Shown: piece by piece, positions 1 to 9,716 of the stretch
Layout: every line of letters begins with the position of its first letter
Position numbering within the stretch: the first letter of the stretch is position 1
NCBI GenBank assembly: GCA_040218535.1
Contig: JAVJRG010000013.1
Location: 82,394 to 146,393, forward strand
From: Lacipirellulaceae bacterium
GTDB taxonomy: Bacteria > Planctomycetota > Planctomycetia > Pirellulales > Lacipirellulaceae
Direction of reading: 5' to 3'
Length of the DNA stretch: 64,000 nt
Notes under the pieces: model-generated
What the model was told of the DNA's origin: nothing
What the model saw: only the letters and a program-made list of their open reading frames with translations
The model's database searches: none
Program-made: the position numbers and the translations under genes

Positions 1-2570
1 TTCGCTAGTTGGGGAAGCTTCGTTTCAAATTCCATGAGCAGTTGTTCTAGAGCTTCGCTATCGCCTATCCGGAAACGATCAGAAACGTCTTGAATGTTAG
101 CGACTTTGATCGTGTGCGTCATCTCCGAGATCAACCTCAGGTACGGAGCCAGCCCAGGTTGGTCGTCATCTCGCGGGAGCTGTTCGATGTGTGATTGCAA
201 CGTGATCAGTTGAAAGGCCACACTCCGCGGGTTGGTTTCATCGGTAATTAGGAGGTCGAGAACCGCCGAGAGTTGCAAGCTCGCCAAGTAGCGCGAACGA
301 TAGGTCATCAGGCTGTCGGCAATTTCGAGCGAAACCTCAAAGATCTCAGGAGAAATCGTTTTCGTTTCCAAATAGCAGCTTCGCAACAGGGTGAGCGTTT
401 GCAACGAGCGCTCCAAGCGACGTCCGAGATCGAGGAATCGAAAAACGTGGGAACGTGTCATGCTTTCCATGACGAGTCCTTCGATCGCGGCCAGATCAAC
501 GATCAGTCGGTTGACCATGCCGAGCACGTCGGTCAGGTCTAGCGAGACCAATTCTTTGGGAGCACGGAAGCTCTTGTCGATGCGTACGATGATTCGCCAG
601 GTATCGACCGAAAGTCGATCGCGGACCAGCGAAGCGACGTGGAACAGTTGGTCGAGGACGCTCCGTAGGGTTCCCGCTTGTTCGCTGTCGAAAACCCAAC
701 GAGGCAAAACCGTTTCCAACTCAGGGAGCCGTGGCTTGATCTCTTCCAAGGCGTAGCCCGCTTCAATCTGCCCTTGCTCAGCCATGGCCCGTAGCAACGC
801 GGGTAACTCGACGAGCTTGCCATCGGCTGTCTCGCTAGTGACGCGGTGGATGAACGTCCGTAGCAATCGCGCAGTAGCATCGGCCCGCTCAAGATGTCGA
901 CCGAGCCAAGAGATATTATCCGCCACACGGCTTGGCAGGTCGGTACCACTACGGCGGAGGCTAACTTGCTCCTCACTCGCAGAAAGCAAACTAATCGGCT
1001 CAACGGGCTGTTTACTGATAATCCATGCGTCTTTGCTGCCGTCGCCTTTGGGAATCAACGGACGCCGCTTGGGAGCGTTTTGCTCGGCGGGCAACGGGGA
1101 AGTTCTGGCGAGTCCACCATCCATCACGGCATAAGAGCCTTCTTGGGCGACGGCAAAACAACGCAGCACGAGCTGGGAAGCGCTGGTTGTCCCGTTGCGA
1201 TAGGTTGGGACGGATGAAGAGTTAAACTGTTCCTGGGCGACATAGCTAGTGGGATTGGTACGCAGCCGTTCGGTAAGTTCTTGTCGAGTAAGCTGAGCAA
1301 GCTGGTCATTCGTTTCGCCGCGACGACCGCGGCGGCGGAAAGCGTGGCTGATGGTCAACGTGTCGAGATTCGCCAATGTGTAGTCCAGAGACTTCGCCTC
1401 ACCACACCACCACGTGGCGATACCGGGGAGTTGCAAATCGCGTTGGAAGAAGAACTTGCAAAGCCGCGGCATGAAGGCCATGAACGCCGGAGATTCGACG
1501 AGGCCGCTTCCCAAGGGGTTGGAAATCGAAACGTTCCCGTGCTGCGCTGCTTGAATTAAACCAGAAGGACCGAGAGAAAGGTTCCCGCTAAACTCGAGCG
1601 GATCGCACGCTTCGCTATTGGGCCGACGGAGGAGCACGTCCACCGGCTGCAATCCGTCGAGCGTTTTCAACCAAACGGAATGATCGCGTACCGCAAGGTC
1701 AGCCCCTTCGACGAGAGTGTAGCCAAGATAGCGAGCCAGGTAGGCATCTTCGAAGTAGTTCTCGTAGTCTGGGCCGCGACTCAACAGAGCGATGCGTGGG
1801 TTGTCACGGTTGGTTTGGGCGATCTGCTGGAGTCGATTTCGAACCGAGACAAAATAAGGCGCCAGGCGTTTGACTCGCGAAGCCCGGAAAATATCGGGCA
1901 GCATGCGCGAGACAACCACCCGGTTTTCCAAAGCGAACCCAACCCCCGAGGGTGATTCACTGCGGTCTGCCAGCAACCACCACTTCCCGTCAGGAGCTCG
2001 CCCCAAATCGGCTGCGTAGAAATGCAGGAAACTGTCGCCCGCAGGTTGGAGATTCGCATAAGGAAGCTGGAAGTGGGGATGACCTAGGATCAATTCGGGC
2101 GGCAGGACCTTCTCTTTGAGCAAACACTGCTCGCCAAACAGATCAGCCAACACAAGCTGCAGTAGCTCGCCTCGCTGAGCGATTCCCGCTGCAACGGCTT
2201 GCCACTCTTGCTCTTCAATCAGCGTGGGAAGCGGATCGAGCTGCCAAAGTCGCCCGCTAGCTTCGGGATCGCCATAAGGACTGTAGCTAATGCCGTTCTC
2301 GTAGATCAGTCGCTGAGAACGTTCCCAACGTCGCGAAAAGCCCTCCTTGCCAAGTTGGTCGATTTGCTCGCGAAACTGAGACCACAGCGGCTGGATCTGA
2401 GTAACTTGTTGCGACGTCGCGGTGCCGAGCAGTTCGTCGTAGCGACCTTGTGAAGCCAGTCCTGGTGTTGCCAGATAGCCATCTAAGACACCGACCCTCG
2501 GGTGCCCGGTGGGCGACGAGAAACTACCGCTTGCTTGGGCCGAGGACGCCGATTGTTGCTGGCTTTGCAT
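1..2570 (-). CDS. Circularly permuted ATP-grasp / alpha-E fusion protein (3' end outside window)
   Basis: The frame is open from an ATG at 2570 to the window edge (856 codons), so the C-terminus is missing. Residues about 1-480 read as a circularly permuted type 2 ATP-grasp (DUF404/DUF407-like), with stretches such as GVLDGYLATPG near the N-terminus, WWLLADRSESPSGVGFALEN and RIALLSRGPDYENYFEDAYL. From about residue 545 an alpha-E domain begins (SRVADNISWLGRHLERADA), nearly the same opening as the separate alpha-E protein encoded at 6214-7203. An in-frame stop lies 33 bases upstream, at the end of the previous gene's region, which supports the start. It is the last gene of a four-gene operon, 33 bases after the transglutaminase gene. 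ATP-grasp enzymes of this class are thought to form amide or peptide bonds; the substrate is unknown. The fusion repeats the content of the first two operon genes in one chain. Confidence 0.9.
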   Translation of the reverse strand, partial: MQSQQQSASSAQASGSFSSPTGHPRVGVLDGYLATPGLASQGRYDELLGTATSQQVTQIQPLWSQFREQIDQLGKEGFSRRWERSQRLIYENGISYSPYGDPEASGRLWQLDPLPTLIEEQEWQAVAAGIAQRGELLQLVLADLFGEQCLLKEKVLPPELILGHPHFQLPYANLQPAGDSFLHFYAADLGRAPDGKWWLLADRSESPSGVGFALENRVVVSRMLPDIFRASRVKRLAPYFVSVRNRLQQIAQTNRDNPRIALLSRGPDYENYFEDAYLARYLGYTLVEGADLAVRDHSVWLKTLDGLQPVDVLLRRPNSEACDPLEFSGNLSLGPSGLIQAAQHGNVSISNPLGSGLVESPAFMAFMPRLCKFFFQRDLQLPGIATWWCGEAKSLDYTLANLDTLTISHAFRRRGRRGETNDQLAQLTRQELTERLRTNPTSYVAQEQFNSSSVPTYRNGTTSASQLVLRCFAVAQEGSYAVMDGGLARTSPLPAEQNAPKRRPLIPKGDGSKDAWIISKQPVEPISLLSASEEQVSLRRSGTDLPSRVADNISWLGRHLERADATARLLRTFIHRVTSETADGKLVELPALLRAMAEQGQIEAGYALEEIKPRLPELETVLPRWVFDSEQAGTLRSVLDQLFHVASLVRDRLSVDTWRIIVRIDKSFRAPKELVSLDLTDVLGMVNRLIVDLAAIEGLVMESMTRSHVFRFLDLGRRLERSLQTLTLLRSCYLETKTISPEIFEVSLEIADSLMTYRSRYLASLQLSAVLDLLITDETNPRSVAFQLITLQSHIEQLPRDDDQPGLAPYLRLISEMTHTIKVANIQDVSDRFRIGDSEALEQLLMEFETKLPQLA

Positions 2571-2603
2571 CGGAGGACTCGACGATCTGGGAAGCAGGAT
2601 AGA

Positions 2604-5600
2604 CTAGCTAAGGTGTTTGCCGCGTCGGAGATCGAGCGTCATTGGTAGCTCAGGATGCGGCGTCTCTATTGGCATCTTAGCTATCCCTGGCGTATGTCCA
2701 AAGTCGAAAAACCGCGTTGCTCGTCGGCTTTCGGCTTCCAGTGCGTTGACAGGGAAGGTTGTAGGGTTCAATCCGCCCGGATGTCCAACGTGATATTGGC
2801 ATCCGCCCATCGAACGACCAAGCCAGGTATCGACCAGATCAAAACGTAAGGGTGAATCAATTCCCAGCGTCGGATGCAAACAGCTTGGCGGCTGCCAGGC
2901 CCGGAAGCGGACGCCCGCGACGAACTCGCCTTCAGCGCCTGTCGGGTGGAGCGGTACGCGACGACCGTTACAAGCGAGCTGGTAACGCGGGTCGGTCATG
3001 CCGTTGACCTTCACTTGAACACGTTCAACCGAGGAGTCGACATAGCGTGCCATCCCACCACCGCCCGGCTCTTCTCCTAAGACGTACCACGGCTCGACGG
3101 CACGGCGGATCTCGACGTCAACGCCTCGTTGGTTGAATTTGCCAATAAACGGAAAACGGAACTCCTGGTGTGCATCGAACCAATCCGCTTCGAGTGGAAT
3201 CCCCGCTTGGTTTGTCTCTTCGATGACGTCTTGGAAATCCTGCCAGATGAAATGCGGCAACATCCAACGGTCGTAAAGAGAGGTCTTCCAATCGACCAGC
3301 GGCTGCTCGTAGGGCTGGTCCCAGAAACGAGCCACAAGCGACCGCAGCAGCAACTGTTGTGTCAGCGACATCTGCGCGTGAGGCGGCATCTCAAAAGCAC
3401 GAAATTCAACCAGCCCCAACCGCCCCGTGGCGGAGTCGGGCGAGAAAAGCTTGTCGATGCAGAACTCCGAACGATGCGTATTCCCTTCACCATCGATCAG
3501 CAGGTTACGGAATACGCGGTCGACAAGCCACGGAGGACAATCGCGGCCCTGTTGGATTTGCTCGCAGGCGATCTTTAGTTCGTACAACGCATCGGAACGC
3601 GCTTCGTCAGCGCGTGGTGCCTGGCTCGTGGGGCCGACGAACTTGCCGGAGAACAGGTAGCTCAGCGAAGGGTGATTTTGCCAAAAGCCGAGGAAGCTTT
3701 TCAGCAGATCAGGCCGACGCAGCCAGGGGCTATCCGCGGGAGTCGCGGCGCCCATCACGACGTGATTCCCGCCGCCGGTACCGGTATGCGAGCCATCGAG
3801 GTCGAACTTCTCTGTTCCCAGGCGTGTGTTGCGTGCATCCTCATAGACGCCGCTAGTGATGTCGACCAGTTGTTCCCAATTCGATGCCGGGTGGACGTTC
3901 ACCTCAATCACACCCGGGTCGGGCGTGACTTTCATCGTCTCGATGTTCGGGTCGTGCGGCGGGGTGTAGCCTTCGACGACGATCGGCATCTCCAGTTCGA
4001 CGCACGTTGCTTCGAGGGCGGAAACCAGATCGAAGTAAACGTGCGAACGATCGACCGGCGGCATGAAGACATGCAGCGTCCCCTCACGCGGCTCGACGCA
4101 AAGTGCCGTACGAACAACCTGCTTCGGATCGTCATACTGAGTGTCGATCGCAAAGGGAGCACCACTGCGGAAGCTTTCGGTGGCGGAATCTTCCTGACCG
4201 TGACCGCTTCCACCCGTGCCGTTGCCGCCCGAGTATAACTGGCCGTAGCCGTTTCCACCCGTCGGTGAGCCGACCTTCGCGAACGACTGCGCTCCCGTCG
4301 TGGCGAAGGCATGTTGCAACTCTTCGCGACCGGCACCTGGATCGCCCGTGCCGTACAGGAGAGATTGGAGTTGAACCGGGCGACGCATCGCCAACTCCTC
4401 TGGCTTGGCGAACGGATCGTGTTCAAAAAAATGCCGTGGGTAGGTTTCTTTCCCTTCATAGAGCAACGATTGCAAAGGCAATCGGTAGCCCATCGCGGAG
4501 TCGCCGGGAATCAGGAAGAGCTCTTCGGAGCGAACCGCCCAAGGTCCGCTCACCCAATGTGGCTCGGGCTCCCACCAACGGAACTGCAGGGGAAGCACAC
4601 TCCCAACCGGAGCGGTCAGTCCTTGCTCGAATATCCGCGAGATACGCTCACGTTCTTGCTTATCTTCCAGCTTGGAGTCGTGGATCTCCACGTTCGCGGG
4701 CAAGCGGCGTTCTCTCCATGTGTAGTAGAACGCATCCTCGAAAGCCGGGATGGCATGTTGAGCATCGACCGCGAGGTGCTTGGCAAGGGTTTCGGCGAAA
4801 CGCCGCGCGTCCTCAACCGTATGCCCGTGGTTGTCCTCGGGGTTGGCGAGCAGGTGCGGGCTGTTCCAGAGCGGATCGCCCGATTTTCGCCAGAGGCATT
4901 GCATGGCCCAGCGAGGCAGCGGTTCGCCCGGGTACCACTTTCCTTGGCCGTAATGAAGTAGTCCGCCGCCTGCGAAGCGCTCTTTGAGCCGGCGGAGCAA
5001 ATCGTCTGCCAAGCGGCGTTTCGTCGGTCCGACTGCTGACGTCTGCCATTCGTCGCCGTCCATGTCGTCGATCGAGACAAACGTCGGCTCGCCCCCCATT
5101 GTCAGCCTAACGTCGCCCGTTTCGAGGCGACGGTCGACCTCGTGTCCGAGCGCCTCGATTTTTTGCCACTGCTCTTCGGTGTAAGGCTTCGTGACGCGAG
5201 GGTCTTCGTGAACACGCTGGACGGACATCTCGTGGTTGAACTCGACCTCGCACGGATCGAGCGCACCACTAATCGGTGCGGCTGCTTGCGGCTGTGGCGT
5301 GCAGGCCAGAGGGATGTGCCCTTCGCCAGTGAACAAGCCGGAGGTTGGGTCGAGCCCCACCCAACCGGCACCGGGCAAATAGACTTCCGTCCAGGCGTGC
5401 AAGTCGGTGAAGTCAGCTTCGGGTCCCGAAGGACCATCAAGCGACTTTTGGTCAGCGGCCAGTTGAATCAGATAACCCGAAGCGAACCTCGCTGCAAACC
5501 CAAGATGACGCAGCAATTGAACCAACAGCCAGGCCGAGTCTCGACAGGAACCACGCCCCAAGGTTAGCGTTTCGTCAGGCGACTGGACGCCGGGCTCCAT

Positions 5601-6083
5601 GCGGACGACATAGTCGATTCGCTTTTCGAGTGCCTGATTCAGTTCAACTAGGAAATCAATCGTCTTCCGGGGCGTTCTGTCGATCTGCCCAAGCATCTCA
5701 TGCATCGGCCCGCCAGCGGGAAGACAAATCAGGTAGGGCTTCAATTCCTCGCGAACCGAAGGGTCGTACTCAAAAGGGAATTGCTCTGCCGAAGGCTCCG
5801 TAAAGAAGTCGAACGGATTTATCGCTGAAAGGTTCGCCACCAAGTCGACTTCAACATCCAGTGAGGTGACCTTCTCCTTGAAGACGCAGCGGGCCAAGTA
5901 GTTGCCGTGCGGATCTTGCATCCAATTGAGAAAGTGATCGCCGGGACCCACCGAGAGAGAATAGCTCTCAATGGGCGTGCGACTATGTCCTGCCGGGCGG
6001 AGCCGGATGACTTGCGGACCAAGTTCGATGAGCCGGTCGTAGGAGTAACTCGTTTTGTGACGAAGGGCGACTCGGATGCTCAT
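2604..6083 (-). CDS. Transglutaminase-like protease with DUF2126 domain
   Basis: The 1,159-residue protein starts with a bacterial transglutaminase N-domain (ALRHKTSYSYDRLIELGPQ). A transglutaminase core follows at about residues 170-250: the Cys lies in GRGSCRDSAWLL, the His in DLHAWTEVYLPG and the Asp in GLDPTSG, giving a complete Cys-His-Asp triad. The remaining ~850 residues match the large DUF2126 domain that is commonly fused here (MGGEPTFVSIDDMDGDEW, LLPQFRWW-like and GNHVVMG-type segments). Length is usual for the fusion. A low-complexity Gly/Ser linker occurs around residues 610-640. The protein has no signal peptide, so it is probably cytoplasmic. It sits between the alpha-E gene (130 bases upstream) and the ATP-grasp/alpha-E fusion. 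In this family the transglutaminase is inferred to act as a peptidase or amidase on products of the ATP-grasp ligases; that role is inference here. Confidence 0.93.
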   Translation of the reverse strand: MSIRVALRHKTSYSYDRLIELGPQVIRLRPAGHSRTPIESYSLSVGPGDHFLNWMQDPHGNYLARCVFKEKVTSLDVEVDLVANLSAINPFDFFTEPSAEQFPFEYDPSVREELKPYLICLPAGGPMHEMLGQIDRTPRKTIDFLVELNQALEKRIDYVVRMEPGVQSPDETLTLGRGSCRDSAWLLVQLLRHLGFAARFASGYLIQLAADQKSLDGPSGPEADFTDLHAWTEVYLPGAGWVGLDPTSGLFTGEGHIPLACTPQPQAAAPISGALDPCEVEFNHEMSVQRVHEDPRVTKPYTEEQWQKIEALGHEVDRRLETGDVRLTMGGEPTFVSIDDMDGDEWQTSAVGPTKRRLADDLLRRLKERFAGGGLLHYGQGKWYPGEPLPRWAMQCLWRKSGDPLWNSPHLLANPEDNHGHTVEDARRFAETLAKHLAVDAQHAIPAFEDAFYYTWRERRLPANVEIHDSKLEDKQERERISRIFEQGLTAPVGSVLPLQFRWWEPEPHWVSGPWAVRSEELFLIPGDSAMGYRLPLQSLLYEGKETYPRHFFEHDPFAKPEELAMRRPVQLQSLLYGTGDPGAGREELQHAFATTGAQSFAKVGSPTGGNGYGQLYSGGNGTGGSGHGQEDSATESFRSGAPFAIDTQYDDPKQVVRTALCVEPREGTLHVFMPPVDRSHVYFDLVSALEATCVELEMPIVVEGYTPPHDPNIETMKVTPDPGVIEVNVHPASNWEQLVDITSGVYEDARNTRLGTEKFDLDGSHTGTGGGNHVVMGAATPADSPWLRRPDLLKSFLGFWQNHPSLSYLFSGKFVGPTSQAPRADEARSDALYELKIACEQIQQGRDCPPWLVDRVFRNLLIDGEGNTHRSEFCIDKLFSPDSATGRLGLVEFRAFEMPPHAQMSLTQQLLLRSLVARFWDQPYEQPLVDWKTSLYDRWMLPHFIWQDFQDVIEETNQAGIPLEADWFDAHQEFRFPFIGKFNQRGVDVEIRRAVEPWYVLGEEPGGGGMARYVDSSVERVQVKVNGMTDPRYQLACNGRRVPLHPTGAEGEFVAGVRFRAWQPPSCLHPTLGIDSPLRFDLVDTWLGRSMGGCQYHVGHPGGLNPTTFPVNALEAESRRATRFFDFGHTPGIAKMPIETPHPELPMTLDLRRGKHLS

Positions 6084-6213
6084 GGAATTATTTCAGAAAC
6101 TAGAGCGCCGCCATGCGCTGTGGGGAGAGATCGTAGGTGGGAACACTATAGAATACCCTCAGATCCGCGGCTTGCAGGGGGAATTGCCCGGAAAAACTGA
6201 GACTCTTTGACTG

Positions 6214-7203
6214 TCAGGAACTACTCTGGGTCTGGCTTTGCGGGGAAGCCGATTCCGTGGCCAGTGGGGTGAAAAAGTCTTCTTGGAGCGCAAGGCCGAT
6301 CTCATTGAGTCGCGTCTGGAAGCGATCAATAAAATTGTGGATCCCTTCCTCAATGACATTCTCGATGGTCGTGTAGTTGATGTCGGTCCCCAAGCGACCG
6401 AGAAGCTGCTCAGAATGGCAGCTGAAGAACCGTTCCCCACTTCCCGTGATCTTGTTTAGCGACGTGGCCATCAGCATCAGGCAGTGCATGATGGAACGGG
6501 GGAATTCGTGGTTGAGAATCAAAAACTCGGCGACTTTGTTGGGAGTAATCCGTCCGTAGTGACGACGGTACATGGTCAAAGCGCTCGCCGATCGCAATAG
6601 AGCCGACCAACGCACAACGTCCACCGAAGTGCCGACATCTTCAGCCTTCGGTAGCAACAGGTAATACTGCACATCAACCAGTCGCGACGTTTTATCAGCT
6701 CGTTCCAGCAGTCGGCCTAGTCGCGAGAAATGCCACGGTTCACCGTGGGACATGGTTCCGTAAGTGAGCCCCAGCAGGGTATGGCTAGCCAGTTTGACTT
6801 GGTCGCAAAAGTAGTTGGGCTCTGACAGCGCCTTCGATTCGTCCGCATTGCTCTTCACCATCAAGTAGAATTCATTGATGTGTTTCCACATCTGGGCGGT
6901 GATCGTTTCGCGGATCGTTCTAGCGTTCTCACGAGCGGCGGAGATGCAAGAGTAAATAGAATTCGGATTGCGAGTGTCGTAGGCGAGAAACTGCATCACA
7001 TTCTCGCCTGTTGCTTCCCCATAGAGTTCTCGGAACAGTTCGTCATCGCCAGTGGTCGAAACCAGCGGCATCCACTGGGTGCTCAGCGGGATTCCTTCGC
7101 CGAGTGTCAAATTGTAATTGACGTCAATGAAACGCGCAACGTTCTCGGCACGTTCGATGTAGCGGCTCATCCAGTAGACGGAATCAGCGACACGGCTCAG
7201 CAT
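6214..7203 (-). CDS. Alpha-E domain protein (DUF403)
   Basis: This is a 329-residue all-helical protein of the alpha-E family, opening [20 protein letters not shown], which is the family's hallmark start. I chose the ATG at 7203 rather than a longer in-frame start at 7263. It overlaps the stop of the upstream ATP-grasp gene by one base (TAATG) and has a strong GGAGGT Shine-Dalgarno about 6 bases upstream; the extra N-terminal residues of the longer form are coded by the other gene's reading region. Family members are found next to, or fused to, circularly permuted ATP-grasp domains, and both arrangements occur in this operon. Their biochemical role is unknown; a helper or substrate-binding role in amide-bond formation is inferred from context. 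Translational coupling to the ATP-grasp gene suggests equal amounts of the two proteins. Confidence 0.93.
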   Translation of the reverse strand: MLSRVADSVYWMSRYIERAENVARFIDVNYNLTLGEGIPLSTQWMPLVSTTGDDELFRELYGEATGENVMQFLAYDTRNPNSIYSCISAARENARTIRETITAQMWKHINEFYLMVKSNADESKALSEPNYFCDQVKLASHTLLGLTYGTMSHGEPWHFSRLGRLLERADKTSRLVDVQYYLLLPKAEDVGTSVDVVRWSALLRSASALTMYRRHYGRITPNKVAEFLILNHEFPRSIMHCLMLMATSLNKITGSGERFFSCHSEQLLGRLGTDINYTTIENVIEEGIHNFIDRFQTRLNEIGLALQEDFFTPLATESASPQSQTQSSS

Positions 7204-8669
7204 TACGCACCTCCCTCTTCGGTAGGAGCGACCGGCTCTGAGTGCTGGTGGCGCAGCACCCAAGTATCTTTGCTTCCTCCACCCTGGGAGGAATTCACGA
7301 CCAACGACCCTCGCTTGAGAGCAACCCGCGTCAAACCGCCGGGCATCACATAGGTTGTTTTGCCCTGCAAGACAAATGGCCGGAGATCCACATGCCGTGG
7401 TTCCAATCCGGTGGCGAAGAGCGTCGGAACCGTCGAGAGTTGCAGCATCGGTTGCGCAATGTAATTACGAGGATTCTCTCGAATCCGCTCGATACACTCG
7501 GCTTGTTCCTCCTCGGTGGAGTGTGGTCCGATCATTAGACCGTAGCCACCTGATTCATTCGTTGGCTTAACGACGAGCTCGCCGATATGATCGATGACGT
7601 GTTGGCACTGCTGGGGATCGCCGCAGTGTTGTGTGGGAACATTGCTGAGCTTCGGTTCTTCCTTCAAATAATACTCGATGATCTTCGGCACATAGGCGTA
7701 GACTGCCTTGTCGTCGGCCACGCCGGTACCTGGAGCATTCGCCAGCGTGACATTGCCCTGGCGGTAAGCGTCGACCAATCCGGCGACCCCCAAGCAGGAG
7801 TCTTCGCGGAAGCACTCGGGGTCGAGAAAATCATCGTCAATGCGACGGTAGATGACGTCCACCTGTTGGAGCCCATGCGTCGTCTTCATGTAGACGCGAG
7901 CATTCTGGACAAGCAGGTCAGAACCTTGCACCAGCTCAATGCCCATCTGCTGGGCCAAGTACGTGTGCTCAAAGTAAGCCGAGTTATAGATCCCCGGAGT
8001 GAGCACAACAGCGGTCGGATCTTGAACCGAGTTGGGCACACAATCAAGCAGTGTCTGCAGAAGCTGCTCGGGATACTCGTCGACCGGAGCGATGGCGGCT
8101 CCTGCGAATACCTGAGAGAAAGCACGCTTCATCACTTCGCGATTCTCGAGCACGTAAGACACCCCCGAAGGGCAACGCAAGTTGTCCTCGAGAACATAAA
8201 TGGTGCCGTCACCCCCTCGCACCAAGTCAACGCCGGTAATGTGGCACCAGACCTTTTCCGGCGGACTGAAGCCCTGCATCTGGGGACGATAGGTCGTGGC
8301 GGAAAGAATCAGGTCCTTTGGGACCACGCCGTCATTGAGAATGTGCTGCTCGTTGTAGACATCGTCGATGAACAGATTGAGCGCTTGGATACGCTGAGCG
8401 AGGCCGGTTTCGATGTGCTCCCATTCCTCGGCGGCCAGAATACGCGGCACGAGATCGAATGGCCAAACCTTCTCGGTCCCCTCTTCGTGGCCGTAGACGT
8501 TAAACGTGATCCCCATGTTATAGAGATCAAGCTCAGCCGCCCGTTGCCGGGCTCGCAGGTCATTTTCTTCGGTATTCTTGAGTCGATCAACAAATTCCCG
8601 GCAGGCTGGTCTTGGCTCGCCTTGGGAATCGAACATCTCGTCGTAACCGTCCGAGACGTAGGGGGTCAT
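7203..8669 (-). CDS. Circularly permuted type 2 ATP-grasp protein
   Basis: The 488-residue protein matches the stand-alone circularly permuted ATP-grasp family throughout: [20 protein letters not shown], then [57 protein letters not shown] and [16 protein letters not shown]. The acidic and glycine-rich pieces that bind ATP-Mg appear intact. The ATG at 8669 has a GAGGAATT Shine-Dalgarno directly upstream. It is the first gene of the operon and shares one base with the alpha-E gene that follows. Enzymes of this group are believed to join a carboxylate to an amine using ATP; the real substrate is not known. The pair ATP-grasp + alpha-E is repeated as a single fused chain at the operon end, so the two versions probably do related but different jobs. 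Confidence 0.94.
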   Translation of the reverse strand: MTPYVSDGYDEMFDSQGEPRPACREFVDRLKNTEENDLRARQRAAELDLYNMGITFNVYGHEEGTEKVWPFDLVPRILAAEEWEHIETGLAQRIQALNLFIDDVYNEQHILNDGVVPKDLILSATTYRPQMQGFSPPEKVWCHITGVDLVRGGDGTIYVLEDNLRCPSGVSYVLENREVMKRAFSQVFAGAAIAPVDEYPEQLLQTLLDCVPNSVQDPTAVVLTPGIYNSAYFEHTYLAQQMGIELVQGSDLLVQNARVYMKTTHGLQQVDVIYRRIDDDFLDPECFREDSCLGVAGLVDAYRQGNVTLANAPGTGVADDKAVYAYVPKIIEYYLKEEPKLSNVPTQHCGDPQQCQHVIDHIGELVVKPTNESGGYGLMIGPHSTEEEQAECIERIRENPRNYIAQPMLQLSTVPTLFATGLEPRHVDLRPFVLQGKTTYVMPGGLTRVALKRGSLVVNSSQGGGSKDTWVLRHQHSEPVAPTEEGGA

Positions 8670-8942
8670 AATTCCTCATTCCGCCTAGAAATCTTTGCTC
8701 AACAAACATGATCTTACAGGATCTGTTGCCTGTTCGATGCGCATAAGTGCGCGCAAATGTCGCAATCGAGAGCAAACAAACGTCATTACCGCGATCAATG
8801 TTTTTCCGTAGCACATAGAGCAAATTTGATGCCTAATCGCAACTTCCTCAGAACGGAAAAAAAAGCGGGCTTGAAACCATTACTACGAACAGCCTGTGAA
8901 CACTCGCATGTTCTGAATTTGTTCCGAGTGCCATCTGGGTAT
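8670..8942. other. Intergenic leader of the ATP-grasp operon
   Basis: About 270 bases lie between the ATP-grasp start and the tRNA-Leu terminator. The region should contain the operon promoter on the minus strand. I see the Shine-Dalgarno just before 8669 but no convincing -35/-10 pair and no further gene. Confidence 0.4.
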
Positions 8943-8978
8943 AAAAAAAGGACTCCCGTCGAATCGACGTAAGTCCTT
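8943..8978 (-). terminator. Rho-independent terminator after tRNA-Leu
   Basis: Read on the minus strand, AAGGACT (8978-8972 side) pairs with AGTCCTT, an inner CGTCG/CGACG stem closes a three-base loop, and a run of seven T follows (plus-strand A run 8943-8949). It lies 12 bases after the tRNA 3' end and should end that transcript. Confidence 0.8.
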
Positions 8979-8990
8979 ACTACCAAAGAG

Positions 8991-9074
8991 TACCAGAGGA
9001 GGGACTCGAACCCTCACGAGATTGCTCTCACTGGATTTTGAATCCAGCGCGTCTGCCAATTCCGCCACTCCTGA
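8991..9074 (-). tRNA. tRNA-Leu (anticodon CAA)
   Basis: On the minus strand the sequence has the leucine tRNA D-arm (GGCGGAATTGGCAGACGCG), an anticodon stem CTGGA/TCCAG with loop TTCAAAA (anticodon CAA), a long variable arm as expected for class II tRNA, and a T-arm GAGGG-TTCGAGT-CCCTC. CCA is not encoded. The acceptor stem TCAGGAG/CTCTGGT is imperfect as I read it: positions 1-72 (T/T) and 3-70 (A/G) do not pair and 4-69 is G-T. The rest of the cloverleaf is convincing, and an intrinsic terminator follows. Confidence 0.9.
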
Positions 9075-9716
9075 AAGTTTTCTATCGCTAACCTTCGGGC
9101 TGCAAAGGATTAAAGCAGATTGAAGGAGTCGCTGCAACTACCTTTATTTGCAGTGTTTCGAGGCCTTCTGATTCTAAATCCATTTCTGACATCCATGGGA
9201 GCGTCGTGAGGTTGTCGGGCATTGTGTGGTCCCACATTGCGCCACATATGCGCCACAATTTGAGCAGAAACCACGCCTTTAAGGACTAGAATATCTGCTC
9301 ATAAAATCCCATCTTGCAGACGATGCCTGCAACCGAGGTTCCGTCTTCATGCTGCCGAAGAGCAAAAGCAAGTTGCTCTTCCGTCTAACGCTTCCGTTTC
9401 GTGACTCAAGTTCCTCCTTCGAAAATGCAAGATACTAAAAATCTCACATTCCTCATGGACCAGGAAATGGGGGGGAAGTCAAAACAGAGCAATTGGAAAG
9501 AAGCTGCCTCGCTAGGACTTGAACCTAGCAAGTATGCATGGCGAAAGGATAGCGTTTGTTGGACACTTGTGTGGAATAGCAGAGGAAACTGCTGGTATCG
9601 TGGGTAAGGCTAAGGCAACAAGATAGCAGAAGCTTTGGGTTTGAATGGCACACATTGTGTCAGATTCGTGTCATCGACTCAGCAAGAGACGGCGCAATGG
9701 GCTTGTCTGTCAGTGA
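9075..9716. other. Intergenic region with a tRNA fragment
   Basis: About 640 bases without a credible gene; the short open frames here have no recognisable product or ribosome site. It holds the upstream side of tRNA-Leu and a separate T-arm-like remnant at 9505-9528. Confidence 0.5.
9505..9528 (-). pseudogene. tRNA 3'-end remnant (T-arm plus acceptor half)
   Basis: Minus strand: a perfect 5-bp T-stem CTAGG/CCTAG closes the canonical loop TTCAAGT (GGTTCAAGTCC signature), followed by CGAGGCA, an acceptor-like 3' strand. Upstream there is no D-arm and no well-paired anticodon arm, so this is not a working tRNA. It may be a decayed tRNA gene or the 3' piece left by an element that integrated in a tRNA. 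Confidence 0.4.

Noticed and set aside
4103..4987. 294-codon plus-strand open frame
   Set aside because: Arg/Ser/Pro-rich shadow antisense to the transglutaminase/DUF2126 gene.
7587..8711. 374-codon plus-strand open frame
   Set aside because: It is antisense to the well-supported ATP-grasp gene and has no recognisable domain or ribosome site.
8883..9137. Minus-strand open frame reading VAELADALDSKSSESNLVRVRVPP
   Set aside because: It is the well-known false protein obtained by translating a tRNA-Leu gene; the tRNA is the real feature.
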